A stretch of DNA of 58,880 bases, taken from positions 1 through 58,880 of the forward strand of contig WFOA01000112.1 in the NCBI GenBank assembly GCA_015488325.1, given 5' to 3'. Source of the DNA: Acidimicrobiia bacterium. GTDB lineage: Bacteria > Actinomycetota > Acidimicrobiia > Spongiisociales > ZC4RG35. The notes beneath the pieces were generated by a model. That model was given only the letters and a program-made list of their open reading frames with translations. It was not told the origin of the DNA and searched no databases. Shown one piece after another: positions 35,110 through 49,575 of this stretch. Every line of letters begins with the position of its first letter. The first letter of the stretch is position 1. The translations under genes and the position numbers were made by a program.

Positions 35110-35895
35110 ATGCGTCTCGTCCTGCTCGGCGACCCGGTGGCCCACTCCCTCTCCCCGACGATGCATCGGGCCGCCTTCGAGGCCCTCGGCATCCCCGGCA
35201 GCTACGAGGCCCGTCGGGTGGATGCCGCCGGGATGGAGGAGGCCGCCGCGGAGCTCCGTTCGGGAACCCTCGACGGCGCCAACATCACGATGCCCCACAA
35301 GCGTCTCGCCGCCGCCCTCGCCGACTCCCTCACCCCGCCCGCTCGACGTGCCGGATCCGTCAACACCTGGATCCGGAGGAACGGGGAGATCCTCGGGGAG
35401 AGCACCGACGTCACCGGCATCCGTACCGCCTGGGCGAGGGCGGACCTGCCGTCGGACGCCCCGGTGCTGGTCCTCGGAGCCGGCGGCGCGGCCGCCGCCG
35501 CGCTGGTCGCCCTCGAAGGCCGCAGCCTGTACGTGGCCGCGCGTCGTCCTGAAACCATCGTCGAGCTCACTTCCCGGGTGGGGGTCGACGTCCGCTCCCA
35601 TCCCTGGTCTACGCCCCTCGACGGAGCCGTGGTCGTCAACGCCACCCCCCTGGGGATGAGAGGCGAACCGCTCCCCGGAGACGTCGTGGGCCACGCCGCC
35701 GGTCTGTTCGACATGGCCTACGGGCCCGCGCCGACCCCGGCGGTCCAGACGGCCCGCCGGGCCGGCCTCCCCGTCGCCGACGGGATCTCCATGCTCGCCG
35801 CCCAAGCCGAAGCCGCCTTCGAGCTGTGGACGGGCCGTGCCTGCCCGCCCGGCGTGATGGAGGAGGCCGCCAGAAAAGCCTCAAGCGGTGAATGA
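35110..35895 (+). CDS. aroE: Shikimate dehydrogenase
   Basis: 261 residues. SLSPTMHRAAF binds shikimate, K64 in NITMPHK is the catalytic Lys, GSVNT and GESTDVTGI complete the substrate site, and VLGAGGAAAAALVAL is the NADP loop. It reduces 3-dehydroshikimate. It is separated from aroC-aroK-aroB by a DUF4388 gene and a prepilin peptidase. Confidence 0.95.
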   Translation: MRLVLLGDPVAHSLSPTMHRAAFEALGIPGSYEARRVDAAGMEEAAAELRSGTLDGANITMPHKRLAAALADSLTPPARRAGSVNTWIRRNGEILGESTDVTGIRTAWARADLPSDAPVLVLGAGGAAAAALVALEGRSLYVAARRPETIVELTSRVGVDVRSHPWSTPLDGAVVVNATPLGMRGEPLPGDVVGHAAGLFDMAYGPAPTPAVQTARRAGLPVADGISMLAAQAEAAFELWTGRACPPGVMEEAARKASSGE

Positions 35896-35940
35896 CCCCG
35901 ACCGAAGCTAGCAGCACAACCCGAGGTGTAGGAGGCCCTC

Positions 35941-36972
35941 ATGTCCCTGACCGGGAATCTCGAAGTCTTTCCGTTGGAGGAAGTGCTCCGTCTGCTCGCC
36001 CGCTCCCGCAAGACCGGGTGCCTGCGAGTGGACGGTACCGGACATCAGGGCCGGGTCTTCCTCCAGAACGGGTCTCTCACGTTGGCGATGACCGGTTCCG
36101 ACGAGGACCTGCAACGTCAGCTCCTCGCCTCCGGCCTCGTCGAAGCCGCCGACCTGCGTCGGGTCGAGACGGGCTCCGCCACCCTCGCCGACGTGGCGGC
36201 TCCGGGGATCACCGAGTTCGTACGTGAGTACACGGTCGAGAGTCTGTACCGGATCCGCAGGCCCGGGTCGGGTGCCTTCGACTTCGTCGTCGACCTCCAG
36301 CCTCGCTATCCGACCGGACAGATCTTCGACGTGGAGGTGGGGATCGCCGAGGCGGACCGTCGCGCCAACGAATGGGCCGAGATCGAATCCGTCGTCCCCG
36401 ACCTCGACACCCCCTACCGGATGGTGGCCGAGATCCCCGAAGGGGAAGAGGTCACCCTCGCCGCCCCGGCGTGGAAGATCCTCGCCGCCCTCGCCGGCGG
36501 CGCCACCGTCCGCCGACTCTCCGAATACCTCGGTGCGACCGAGTTCAAGGCGGCGAAGGACCTGGCCGAGCTGGCCCGTCGCCGCCTGGTGGAGGCCGTC
36601 GACACGGCGACGCCGTCGACTGCGCCGGAGACGGCGGTGGAGCCGATCGGCACAGCGCCCGACACCAGCCACGACGAAAGCTGGTTCCAGGTTGCCGAAC
36701 CGGCCCCGGCCGCCGTCGACACCGAGGAATCCTCCGCCACCGAAGGCTGGTGGCAGGAGCAGGAGACGGCCGAGGAGCAGCCGGAGGAGACCGTGGCCGC
36801 CACCGAGTCGACCGGGTCGGACTCCGACCGCTTCCTCGAGAGCGTCTTCTCCCAGCTCGACGCCGACGACGACTCCGAGTCGGACGACGACGAAGCCGAC
36901 ACCGGTTTCAACATGGGGCTTCTGCGCAGGCGCCGCATGGGGGCGGCGATCCGCGACAGCGAAGAGTCCTGA
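35941..36972 (+). CDS. DUF4388 (PATAN-like) protein with acidic tail
   Basis: 343 residues. The N-terminal 100 or so (MSLTGNLEVFPLEEVLRLL, KTGCLRVDG, GRVFLQNGSLTLA) match the DUF4388/PATAN type found in regulators of pili and surface motility. A winged-helix-like segment follows (about 175-225, ILAALAGGATVRRLSEYL). The rest is acidic, low-complexity Glu/Asp/Thr, ending in an Arg-rich patch (GLLRRRRMGA). TAGGAGG precedes the ATG; a weak TAGCAG box lies 26 bases upstream of it. The neighbouring prepilin peptidase suggests a link to type IV pili. Confidence 0.75.
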   Translation: MSLTGNLEVFPLEEVLRLLARSRKTGCLRVDGTGHQGRVFLQNGSLTLAMTGSDEDLQRQLLASGLVEAADLRRVETGSATLADVAAPGITEFVREYTVESLYRIRRPGSGAFDFVVDLQPRYPTGQIFDVEVGIAEADRRANEWAEIESVVPDLDTPYRMVAEIPEGEEVTLAAPAWKILAALAGGATVRRLSEYLGATEFKAAKDLAELARRRLVEAVDTATPSTAPETAVEPIGTAPDTSHDESWFQVAEPAPAAVDTEESSATEGWWQEQETAEEQPEETVAATESTGSDSDRFLESVFSQLDADDDSESDDDEADTGFNMGLLRRRRMGAAIRDSEES

Positions 36973-36994
36973 GGACCATCCTTCGGGTTGGACG

Positions 36995-37019
36995 CGTGCC
37001 CCGGCGGAGCCGGGGCACG
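36995..37019 (+). terminator. Intrinsic terminator after the DUF4388 gene
   Basis: CGTGCCCCGGC (36995-37005) pairs perfectly with GCCGGGGCACG (37009-37019) over a 3-base loop: an 11-base GC-rich stem. No T run follows, as is common in high-GC actinobacteria. It lies 23 bases after the stop and before the prepilin peptidase promoter. Confidence 0.75.
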
Positions 37020-37043
37020 TCGTCGTCCGGGGAGACCCGCCAT

Positions 37044-37049
37044 TAGCGT
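37044..37049 (+). promoter_or_regulatory. Putative -10 box for the prepilin peptidase, leaderless
   Basis: TAGCGT, ending 9 bases before the TTG start at 37059, just after the terminator hairpin. Confidence 0.45.
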
Positions 37050-37058
37050 GTCGGAACG

Positions 37059-37805
37059 TTGACCCTCTCGTCGATCATCGTGTCGTTCCTCGTCGGCGTC
37101 GCCTTCGGGCCGGCGGTCCACGAACTCGCCGTCTCCACCGGGCCCGGCGACGGCCGGCGGTGGCTTCCCCGTTGCCATGCCTGCGGCGACGCCTTGGCGC
37201 CGTCCCGATGGTGGGGAGGACGCTGTCCCCGATGCGGGGTGCCCCGGCGGCGTCGGGTGGTGGGGGTCTCGGCGGCCCTCGGGGTGGTCCTGGCGGCGGT
37301 GCCTGCCCTCGGCGGGGTCGCCCCGGCGTCCCTCCCCGCCTACTGGTGGTTCCTCGCCGCCACCATGGTGTTCGTGATCACCGACCTCGACCATCGGCGC
37401 ATCCCCAACCGGATCACCTACCCGGCGGTGGTGGGCGGCGTCGTCCTCCTCGGCGTCGCCGTGATGGTCGACCCGGGGTCCGGTTCGTGGCCGCGGGGCC
37501 TCGTCGCCGGTCTCGTCGCCTTCGGGACGTTCTTCCTGCTCGGCGTGGCTGCTCGGGGTGGGTTGGGGATGGGCGACGTGAAGCTGATGGGACTGGTCGG
37601 GCTCTTCCTCGGTTTCCGAGGCTGGGACGTCCTGTTCCTCGGAGTCGTGTTCGGGGCCCTCGCCGGCGGGATCCCCGCCCTCGTCCTCCTCCTCACCCGA
37701 AGGGCCGGACGCAGAGACGAGCTGGCCTACGGCCCGCCCCTCATCCTGGGGGCGTGGACCGCCCTGGCGGTGGGGGAGCGTTTCCTCGTGTGGTATCTCG
37801 GGTGA
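37059..37805 (+). CDS. Prepilin peptidase (A24 family)
   Basis: 248 residues, about seven membrane helices. The aspartyl protease pair is D109 in [13 protein letters not shown] and D173 in the GMGD motif. Two CxxC pairs (C39/C42, C56/C59) form the zinc-binding loop of the methyltransferase-type N-terminus, although the catalytic SAM part looks shortened. It cleaves leader peptides of type IV pilins at the cytoplasmic membrane face. A peptidase of this family also lies near aroE in M. tuberculosis (Rv2551c). The TTG start rests on frame and the -10 spacing. Confidence 0.88.
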   Translation: MTLSSIIVSFLVGVAFGPAVHELAVSTGPGDGRRWLPRCHACGDALAPSRWWGGRCPRCGVPRRRRVVGVSAALGVVLAAVPALGGVAPASLPAYWWFLAATMVFVITDLDHRRIPNRITYPAVVGGVVLLGVAVMVDPGSGSWPRGLVAGLVAFGTFFLLGVAARGGLGMGDVKLMGLVGLFLGFRGWDVLFLGVVFGALAGGIPALVLLLTRRAGRRDELAYGPPLILGAWTALAVGERFLVWYLG

Positions 37806-37809
37806 CCGG

Positions 37810-37815
37810 TACGAT
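37810..37815 (+). promoter_or_regulatory. Putative -10 box for aroCKB, leaderless
   Basis: TACGAT preceded by GG, ending exactly 6 bases before the aroC ATG at 37822. Confidence 0.55.
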
Positions 37816-37821
37816 CCCCCC

Positions 37822-38973
37822 ATGTTTCGATACCTGACCGCCGGTGAATCCCACGGGCCGGGCCTCGTAGCCGTCGTCGAGGGCCTCCCCGCCGGCCTCC
37901 CCGTCCGGCGAGAGGAGCTGGCAGCCGAACTGGCCCGGAGGCGGCTGGGGTTCGGCCGAGGCAACCGGATGAAGATCGAACGTGACGAACTCGAGATCCT
38001 CGCCGGCGTCCGTCATGGGTACACGTTGGGGAGCCCCGTCGCCGTCCTCATCCGCAACACCGAATGGCCGCGTTGGGCCGAAGAGATGAGTCCCGATCCG
38101 GGGGAGCCGAAGCGGCCGATGACCGCCCCGCGCCCCGGTCACGCCGACCTGGCCGGCATGTTGAAATACGACACCCACGACGCCCGGGACATCCTCGAGC
38201 GGGCATCCGCCCGGGAGACCGCCGCCCGCACCGTCGTCGGCTACCTCGCCAAGCTTCTCCTCGCCGAAGTCGGGGTCGCGGTCCTCAGCCACGTGGTGGC
38301 GATCGGTTCCGTGGAGGCCACCGACGTGCCCGTTCCCGCCCCCGAGGACCGCGAACGGATCGACGCTTCCCCAGTGCGGGCCCTCGACCCGGACCTGGCC
38401 GAGGCGATGATCGACGAGATCGAACGGGCCAAGGCCGACCGGGACACCCTCGGCGGCGTGGTCGAAGTGGTCGCCCACGGCCTCGTCCCCGGAATCGGAA
38501 GCCACGTCCACGGCGATCGACGCCTCGACGCCCGGCTGGCGGAGGCGCTGATGTCGATCCAGGCGATCAAGGCGGTGGAGGTGGGCGACGGCTTCTCGTC
38601 GGCTCGGCGGCGCGGTTCGGTCGCCCACGACGAGATCCACCACGGCCCCGACGGCTTCGTGCGCACCACCGACCGTGCCGGAGGGGTGGAAGGCGGGATG
38701 AGCATCGGGGGAGTGCTGCGGGTCCGGGCGGCGATGAAGCCGATCTCCACCCTCATGCGTCCCCTGGCCACCGTCGACGTCGAGACGAAACGCCCCGAAC
38801 AGGCCTTCCGGGAGCGGTCCGACGTCTGCGCGGTCCCCGCCGCCGGGGTCGTCGCCGAGGCGATGGTGGCGATCGTCCTCGCCCAGGAGATCCAGCGGAA
38901 ATTCGGAGGGGACACCGTCGGGGACCTCCGCCGGGCCTGGGAGGCCTACCGCGAGCGCCTGGCCACCTTCTGA
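37822..38973 (+). CDS. aroC: Chorismate synthase
   Basis: 383 residues. [39 protein letters not shown], the [14 protein letters not shown] block and [16 protein letters not shown] are all present. It converts EPSP to chorismate using reduced FMN. The stop overlaps aroK by one base (TGATG). Confidence 0.97.
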   Translation: MFRYLTAGESHGPGLVAVVEGLPAGLPVRREELAAELARRRLGFGRGNRMKIERDELEILAGVRHGYTLGSPVAVLIRNTEWPRWAEEMSPDPGEPKRPMTAPRPGHADLAGMLKYDTHDARDILERASARETAARTVVGYLAKLLLAEVGVAVLSHVVAIGSVEATDVPVPAPEDRERIDASPVRALDPDLAEAMIDEIERAKADRDTLGGVVEVVAHGLVPGIGSHVHGDRRLDARLAEALMSIQAIKAVEVGDGFSSARRRGSVAHDEIHHGPDGFVRTTDRAGGVEGGMSIGGVLRVRAAMKPISTLMRPLATVDVETKRPEQAFRERSDVCAVPAAGVVAEAMVAIVLAQEIQRKFGGDTVGDLRRAWEAYRERLATF

Positions 38974-39479
38974 TGCACCTGTGGTTGATCGGGATGATGG
39001 GTGTCGGAAAGACCCGGGTCGGACGGATGGTGGCGGAACGTGCCCGGGTTCCCTTCCACGACACCGACGACGAGGTGGTCGCCCGTGTGGGATGTTCGAT
39101 CTCGGAGCTGTGGCGGGAGCGGGGCGAGGCCGCCTTCCGGGACCTCGAGACCGACACGGTCGTCCGTCTCGCCGCCGGTCCTGCGGCGGTGATCGCCACC
39201 GGTGGTGGGGTCGTGCTCGAACCGCGCAACGTGGCGGCGATGCGAGACTCGGGGCTGGTCGTGTGGCTCGAAGCGTCCCCTCGGACGCTCGCCGAACGGG
39301 TCGGGGACGGTGCGGGGCGGCCGCTGCTGGCCGCCACCGACCCCGAACGCCGGCTCGCCGACATCCTGCGGCGACGTCGCCGCCACTACGCCCGTGCCGC
39401 CCACCTGCGGGTGTCCACCGACGACCGGGATCCCGACGAGGTCGCCAAGGAGGTGTGGGAAGCGTGGACCGCATCCTGA
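38973..39479 (+). CDS. aroK: Shikimate kinase
   Basis: 168 residues. P-loop LIGMMGVGKTRVGR, the shikimate-binding DTDDEV, and GGGVVLEPRN with ERVGDGAGRPLL as the lid region. It phosphorylates shikimate. It overlaps aroC by one base and aroB by 16 bases. The frame upstream of 38973 is aroC shadow. Confidence 0.95.
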   Translation: MHLWLIGMMGVGKTRVGRMVAERARVPFHDTDDEVVARVGCSISELWRERGEAAFRDLETDTVVRLAAGPAAVIATGGGVVLEPRNVAAMRDSGLVVWLEASPRTLAERVGDGAGRPLLAATDPERRLADILRRRRRHYARAAHLRVSTDDRDPDEVAKEVWEAWTAS

Positions 39480-40492
39480 TCGACGGCGGCGAGGAGATCC
39501 TCGTCGGACGTGGTCTCCCCTCCCCGCTGCTCCCTCCCTCCGACCGCCTCCGGGTGCTCGTCGTCACCCAGCCCGGGGCGCGGCAGGTGGCCGAGGCGGT
39601 CGCCGAACGGGTCGACATCCCGACGGTCGAGATCTTCGAGCTCCCCGACCGGGAGGCCGCCAAGGACCTCGACACCGTCGAAGCCATCTACCGGAGGCTC
39701 CTCGAAGGTGGCTTCTCTCGCCGGGACACCATCGTCGGGGTCGGTGGCGGCACCGTCACCGACGTCGCCGGCTTCGTCGCCGCGACTTGGCTGCGGGGTA
39801 TCGAAGTGGTCCACGTCCCCACCACCCTCCTCGCCGCCGTCGATGCCGCCATCGGCGGGAAAACCGGTGTGAACTTTCAGGGCAAGAACCTGGTCGGCGC
39901 GTTCTGGCATCCCTCCCGGGTCGTGATCGACCTCGACGTCCTCTCCCGCCTACCCCGCGACCTCCTCCGTGAAGGATCGGCCGAAGCGGTGAAGGCGGGC
40001 CTCGTCGGCGACCCCCTCCTCGTCGACGCCTACCGGCGTCGGGGCCTCGACGCCGACCTGGAGGTCGTCGTCCCCCGGGCCGTGGCGGTGAAAGCCCGGG
40101 TGGTGTCCGCCGATTTCCGGGAGGCGGGCCGACGGGCCGTCCTGAACTACGGGCACACCGTTGGCCATGCCCTCGAAACGGTGACGGGCCTGGCCCACGG
40201 CTACGCCGTGGCCGTCGGGATGACGGCGGCCGCCGAGATCGCCCGCAGACGCCACGGTTACGACGGCGACGACCAGCGGAGGCTGCTGCAGGGGATGGGA
40301 CTGCCCGTCGACGTGGACGACGCCGGGGTCGACGCCGGGGCCGAAGCGGTGCTGGAGGCGATGTCGCGGGACAAAAAACGTGACGTCGACGGGATCCGGT
40401 TCGTCCTGTTGCGGGACGTCGGTGACCCCACCGTCGAGCACGTCACCCCGGACGACGTCGACGCCGCGTTGGAGGCCGTCGGCGTCCGCTGA
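39464..40492 (+). CDS. aroB: 3-dehydroquinate synthase
   Basis: 342 residues. NAD-binding GVGGGTVTDVAGFVAATWLRG, VPTTLLAAVDAAIGGKTGVNF and the zinc site NYGHTVGHALE. The GTG at 39464 inside aroK follows AAGGAGG at 10 bases. The next enzyme, aroQ (dehydroquinase), which often follows, is absent here; efp comes next. Confidence 0.96.
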   Translation: MDRILIDGGEEILVGRGLPSPLLPPSDRLRVLVVTQPGARQVAEAVAERVDIPTVEIFELPDREAAKDLDTVEAIYRRLLEGGFSRRDTIVGVGGGTVTDVAGFVAATWLRGIEVVHVPTTLLAAVDAAIGGKTGVNFQGKNLVGAFWHPSRVVIDLDVLSRLPRDLLREGSAEAVKAGLVGDPLLVDAYRRRGLDADLEVVVPRAVAVKARVVSADFREAGRRAVLNYGHTVGHALETVTGLAHGYAVAVGMTAAAEIARRRHGYDGDDQRRLLQGMGLPVDVDDAGVDAGAEAVLEAMSRDKKRDVDGIRFVLLRDVGDPTVEHVTPDDVDAALEAVGVR

Positions 40493-40498
40493 GGCGGA

Positions 40499-40504
40499 TA
40501 CACT
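40499..40504 (+). promoter_or_regulatory. Putative -10 box for efp-nusB
   Basis: TACACT preceded by GA, 24 bases before the efp ATG; a GGAG ribosome-binding site lies in between. Confidence 0.45.
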
Positions 40505-40528
40505 CGCCACTCCCGACCTGGAGCAACC

Positions 40529-41086
40529 ATGATCTCGACCAACGACGTCCGCCCGGGGATGGCCCTGCGGCTGCCCGACGGCTTGTTCACCATCGTGGAG
40601 TACCAGCATGTCAAGCCCGGCAAGGGCAAGGCCTTCGTCCGGATGAAACTCAAGAACGTGGAGACCGGACAGGTGCTCGACCGGACGTTCCGGGCCGACG
40701 AGGACGTGCCCCAGGCCATCATCGAACGCAAAGAGCACCAGTTCCTCTACCGGGACGACCTGGGATTCCATTTCATGAACCTGGAGGACTACACCCAGTT
40801 CGCCCTCCAACCCGACGACGTCGGCGCCGCCGCCGACTACCTCACCGATGGGATGACGGTGGTGTTGACGATGCACGAAGGCCGCCCGATCGGCGTGGAG
40901 CTGCCCGCCGCCGTGGAGCTGGAAGTCACCTTCGCCGAACCGGCGGTGAAAGGCGACCGGGTCTCGGGGGCGACGAAGCCAGTCCAGGTCGAGACGGGGA
41001 TCACCGTCCAGGTTCCCCTCTTCGTCGAACAGGGCGACCGGATCAAGGTGGACACCCGCACCGGCCAGTACATCACCCGCGTGTGA
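40529..41086 (+). CDS. efp: Elongation factor P
   Basis: 185 residues, three beta-barrel domains. The tip loop KPGKGKAFVRMKLKN carries K32 at the position of the modified Lys of E. coli EF-P; no modification gene is seen nearby. It relieves ribosome stalls at polyproline. The stop overlaps nusB (GTGTGA). Confidence 0.97.
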   Translation: MISTNDVRPGMALRLPDGLFTIVEYQHVKPGKGKAFVRMKLKNVETGQVLDRTFRADEDVPQAIIERKEHQFLYRDDLGFHFMNLEDYTQFALQPDDVGAAADYLTDGMTVVLTMHEGRPIGVELPAAVELEVTFAEPAVKGDRVSGATKPVQVETGITVQVPLFVEQGDRIKVDTRTGQYITRV

Positions 41087-41460
41087 GCCTCGAACCCCGC
41101 GAGCAGGCCCTTCAGGTCCTCTACCAGCTCGACGTGCTCGGCGGCGACGAGGTCCCCGGGGATGCCGAGTTGTCGGCCAAGGCCCGGCGACTGGTCGAAG
41201 GCGTCCTCGAACACCGGGCCGAGATCGACCGGACCCTCGAATCGATGGCTCGGCACTGGAGCGTCGAACGCATGTCCACCGTCGACCGGGCGATCCTCCG
41301 CCTCGGGGTCTACGAGCTGCGTCACTGCCCGGACGTCCCCACCGCGGTGGTGATCTCCGAAGCCGTCAAACTCGCCAAGGCGTACTCGACCGACAAGAGC
41401 GGGCGCTTCGTCAACGGCGTCCTGGCCGCCGTCGCCAAGACGGAGCGGCCGGACACCTGA
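41083..41460 (+). CDS. nusB: Transcription antitermination factor NusB
   Basis: 125 residues, all-helical: REQALQVLYQLDVL, the ARHWSVERMSTVDRAILRLGVYEL core and VVISEAVKLAKAYSTDKSGRFVNGVL. It joins NusE at boxA to aid rRNA transcription. The GTG at 41083 overlaps the efp stop. The efp-nusB-pyrR order is typical of the phylum. Confidence 0.95.
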   Translation: MSLEPREQALQVLYQLDVLGGDEVPGDAELSAKARRLVEGVLEHRAEIDRTLESMARHWSVERMSTVDRAILRLGVYELRHCPDVPTAVVISEAVKLAKAYSTDKSGRFVNGVLAAVAKTERPDT

Positions 41461-41484
41461 GACCGCCTCCGGGCGTGCTAGGGT
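41457..41484 (+). promoter_or_regulatory. Putative promoter of the pyr operon
   Basis: CTGAGA (41457-41462, overlapping the nusB stop), a 16-base spacer and TAGGGT (41479-41484) preceded by GC. Transcription would begin around 41491, just before the PyrR element. Confidence 0.5.
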
Positions 41485-41493
41485 GCCGCCGAC

Positions 41494-43038
<1,545 letters not shown>

Positions 43039-43042
<4 letters not shown>

Positions 43043-44307
43043 CGATCCTCATCCGCGGCGGACACGTGATGACCCCGGACGGGTGGGAGGTCCTCGACGT
43101 CGTCGTCGACGGCGACGTCGTGGCGGCCGTCGGCCAGAACCTCGAAGCTCCCCAGGCCGAGGTGGTCGACGCGGCGGGCTGTTGGGTCGGCCCCGGCTTC
43201 GTCGACCTCCACGTCCACCTACGGGAACCCGGCCACGAATGGAAAGAGGACATCGCCTCGGGGACCGCCGCCGCCGCCGCCGGCGGCTACACCCTCGTCG
43301 TGGCCATGCCGAACACCGACCCGCCGATCGATTCGGGACATCTGGCCCGGTTCGTCGCCGAGCGGGCCCGTCTGGTGGGACGCTGCGACGTCCAGCCGGC
43401 AGGCTGCATCACCTTGGGCCGTGCCGGGGAGTTCCTCGCCCACCTCGACGAGCTCTGGGACGCCGGGGTGAGGATCTTCACCGACGACGGAGACGGCGTC
43501 GCCGACGCCGGACTCCTCCGCCATGCCATGGAGTACCTGGCCGAACGGGGAGGCGTCGTCGCCCAACATCCCGAAGACCCCGGCTTGGCCCGCGGTGGCC
43601 ACATGCACGAAGGGTCGGTGTCGGCCCGGCTGGGCATGGCCGGGCTCCCCGCTCTGGCGGAGGAGCTGATGGTGGCCCGGGACCTCGCCCTCGTCCGGGA
43701 GACCGGGGTCCGTTACCACGTCCAGCACGTCTCGACGAAGGGAACCGTCGAGTTGGTCGCCCAGGCCAAAGCCGACGGTCTGGCGGTCACCGCCGAGGTG
43801 ACCCCCCACCATCTCACCTTCGACCACACCCGAGTGGAGACGATGGATCCCGACTACAAGATGTATCCGCCCCTCCGTACCGCCGAGGACGTCGCCGCGT
43901 TGCGGGAGGCGGTCAGGGACGGCACGATCGACGCCATCGCCACCGACCACGCACCCCACGCCGCCCACGAACGGGAAGTCCCCTTCGAGGAGGCCCCCCG
44001 CGGGGTGATCGGGCTGGAGACCGCCTTCGCCGCCGCCCTCGCCGCCCTCGGTGCCGACCGCGACCTGCTGTTCCAGCGGATGTCGGTCGCGCCCGCCCGC
44101 ATCTCGGGGGCGGACCGCCACGGCCGCCCGGTCGAGCCGGGCGGCCCCGCCAACCTGGTGGTCGTCGACCCGGCGGCCCGGTGGACACCCCAGACGTTCG
44201 TGTCGCGGGCCGAGAACTCACCGTGGCGGGGCGTCGAGCTCACCGGCAGGGCCGTCGCCACCATCCAGGAGGGCCGTCTCACCCACCGGGACGTGGTGGT
44301 GGGGTGA
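43039..44307 (+). CDS. pyrC: Dihydroorotase
   Basis: 422 residues, amidohydrolase type I. Metal ligands in DLHVHLREPG, His residues in VVAQHPED and VRYHVQHVSTKG, and the catalytic Asp in ATDHAPH. It cyclises carbamoyl-aspartate. It overlaps carA by one base (TGATG). Confidence 0.96.
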
Positions 44308-45466
44308 TGAGCCCCCGCCGCGACGCCCTCCTCGTCACGGCCGACGGCGCCGTCTTCCGGGGACGGTCCGTGGGCGCCGAGGGCGTCGCCACCGGCGAGG
44401 CGGTGTTCACGACCTCCATGACCGGCTACCAGGAGATCCTCACCGACCCTTCCTACACCGGCCAGGTGGTCGTCTTCACCGTGCCCCACGTCGGCAACTA
44501 CGGGGTGAACCCCGAAGACGACCAGGCGTCACGACCGGCCGCCGCCGGAATGGTGGTCCGTTCCCTCTCCCGCACCGCGTCGAGCCACCGTGCCCAGGGG
44601 ACCCTCGCCGACTACCTCCGAGAACGAGGCCTGATCGCCGTCGCCGACGTCGACACCCGTCGGCTCACCCGGCATCTGCGGGCCCGCGGGGCGATGCCGG
44701 TGGCGTTGGGGGTCGGGGCCGACGAGGCCGACGTCGTCGCCGCCGCCGCCGAAGCCCCGCCGATGACGGGACGCGACCTCGCCTCCACCGTCACCACGGC
44801 CCAGCCCTACCGTGTCGAACCGGAAGGCAGCGCCCTCGGACGGGTCGTGGCGATCGACTTCGGGATGAAACGCGACATCGTCGCTTCGCTGGTTCGCCGC
44901 GGCCTCACCGTCGACGTCGTTCCCGCCCACACCTCCGCCGACGAGATCCTCGCCCGGAGACCCGACGGCGTCTTCCTCTCCAACGGTCCCGGAGACCCCG
45001 AACCCCTCACCGGGCCCGTCGCCACGGTACGGGCGCTCCTCGGTCGGGTGCCGATCTTCGGGATCTGTCTCGGCCATCAGATCCTGGGCCTCGCCGTCGG
45101 TGCCCGCACCTACAAGCTCCGGTTCGGCCATCACGGAGGGAACCATCCCGTCCGCCGTCTCGGTGATGGGCAGGTCACGATCACCTCCCACAACCACGGG
45201 TTCGCCGTCGACCTGTGGTCCCTCGCCTCCACCACGCCGCCTGCCCGCCGGGGCCTCGTCACCGACGATCTCCACCCTCCGTCGGTGGAGACGGACGTCG
45301 GCACCGTCGTGCCGACCCACGTCGATCTCGACGACGGCACCCTGGAGGGCCTCCGCTGCCTGGACGCCGGCGCCTTCTCGGTCCAATACCATCCCGAGGC
45401 CGCACCCGGCCCCCACGACGCCCAAGGGCTCTTCGACGAGTTCGTCTCGCTCATGGAGGGTGGCTG

Positions 45467-45467
<1 letters not shown>
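44307..45467 (+). CDS. carA: Carbamoyl-phosphate synthase small (glutaminase) subunit
   Basis: 386 residues. The N-terminal domain has [20 protein letters not shown]; the glutaminase domain has nucleophile C254 in GICLGHQ and the VQYHPEA motif. It delivers ammonia to CarB. A GTG at 44304 is an alternative start. The stop overlaps carB by one base. Confidence 0.97.
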
Positions 45468-48699
<3,232 letters not shown>

Positions 48700-48715
<16 letters not shown>

Positions 48716-49575
48716 CTGCCCGCCTGGGGCCGGTCACCCTCCGCACCCCCCTCATCGCCGCCTCGGGAACGGTCGGGTCGGTCGTCGACGCGGCCGGAAC
48801 CATCGACTTCCGGCCCTACGGCGCTGCCGTCGCCAAGTCCGTCAGCGCCGAACCGTGGCCGGGACGGCCCGCCCCCCGCCTGGCGCCGGCCGGAACCGGG
48901 ATGGTCAACGCCGTCGGGATCCAGAACCCGGGGATCGACGCCTGGGCCCGGATCGTCGGACCCGGCTTGGCGGGTGTGGGCGTCCCGGTGTGGGGATCTG
49001 CCGTCGGCCACACCCCCGAGGAGTTCGCCCTCGTGGCCCGCGGGTTGGCGTCGGCGGGCGTCTCGGCGGTCGAGATCAACCTCTCCTGTCCCAACCTGGA
49101 GGACGGGACGTTGTGGGCCCTCGAACCGCGGGCCTCTGCCCGGGTGGTGGGGGCGGTCCGCGCCGCGACCGACCTCCCCCTGGGGGTGAAGCTGTCGCCC
49201 GAAGCCACCGACGTCGTCGCCGTCGCCGCGGCGTGTCTCGAAGCCGGTGCGGACTGGCTGGTCCTCACCAACACCGTCCGGGGGACGGTGGTCGACCCGG
49301 CGACGGGCCGTTCCCGGCTCGCCGCCCCCGCCGGCGGATACTCCGGTCCACCGTTGAAACCGATCGCCCTCCGCTGCGTCACCGAGGTGCATCGGGCGAT
49401 CCCCGAGGCGCCGATCGTCGGAGTCGGCGGCGTCACCGGCGCCGTCGACGTCCTCGAGTACCTCCGAGCCGGAGCGTCCGCCGTCGGGCTCGGCACCGTC
49501 CATTTCGCCCAACCCCGCGCCGCGCGGCGGATCCTCCGGGACCTCATCCGCCTCCTCACCGGGGGTCCCAGATGA
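48700..49575 (+). CDS. pyrD: Dihydroorotate dehydrogenase, class 1B-like
   Basis: 291 residues, FMN TIM barrel. The catalytic base is Cys (C130 in [11 protein letters not shown]), as in class 1 enzymes, and the sequence has the class 1B layout ([38 protein letters not shown]). Class 1B normally needs the iron-sulfur subunit PyrK, which is not in this operon. The GTG at 48700 lies 8 bases after GGAG; a GTG at 48691 is too close to that site. It overlaps pyrF by ATGA. Confidence 0.9.

Noticed and set aside
37020-37058. Additional gene between the terminator and the prepilin peptidase.
   Set aside because: The gap is under 40 bases with no open frame; it holds only the -10 box.
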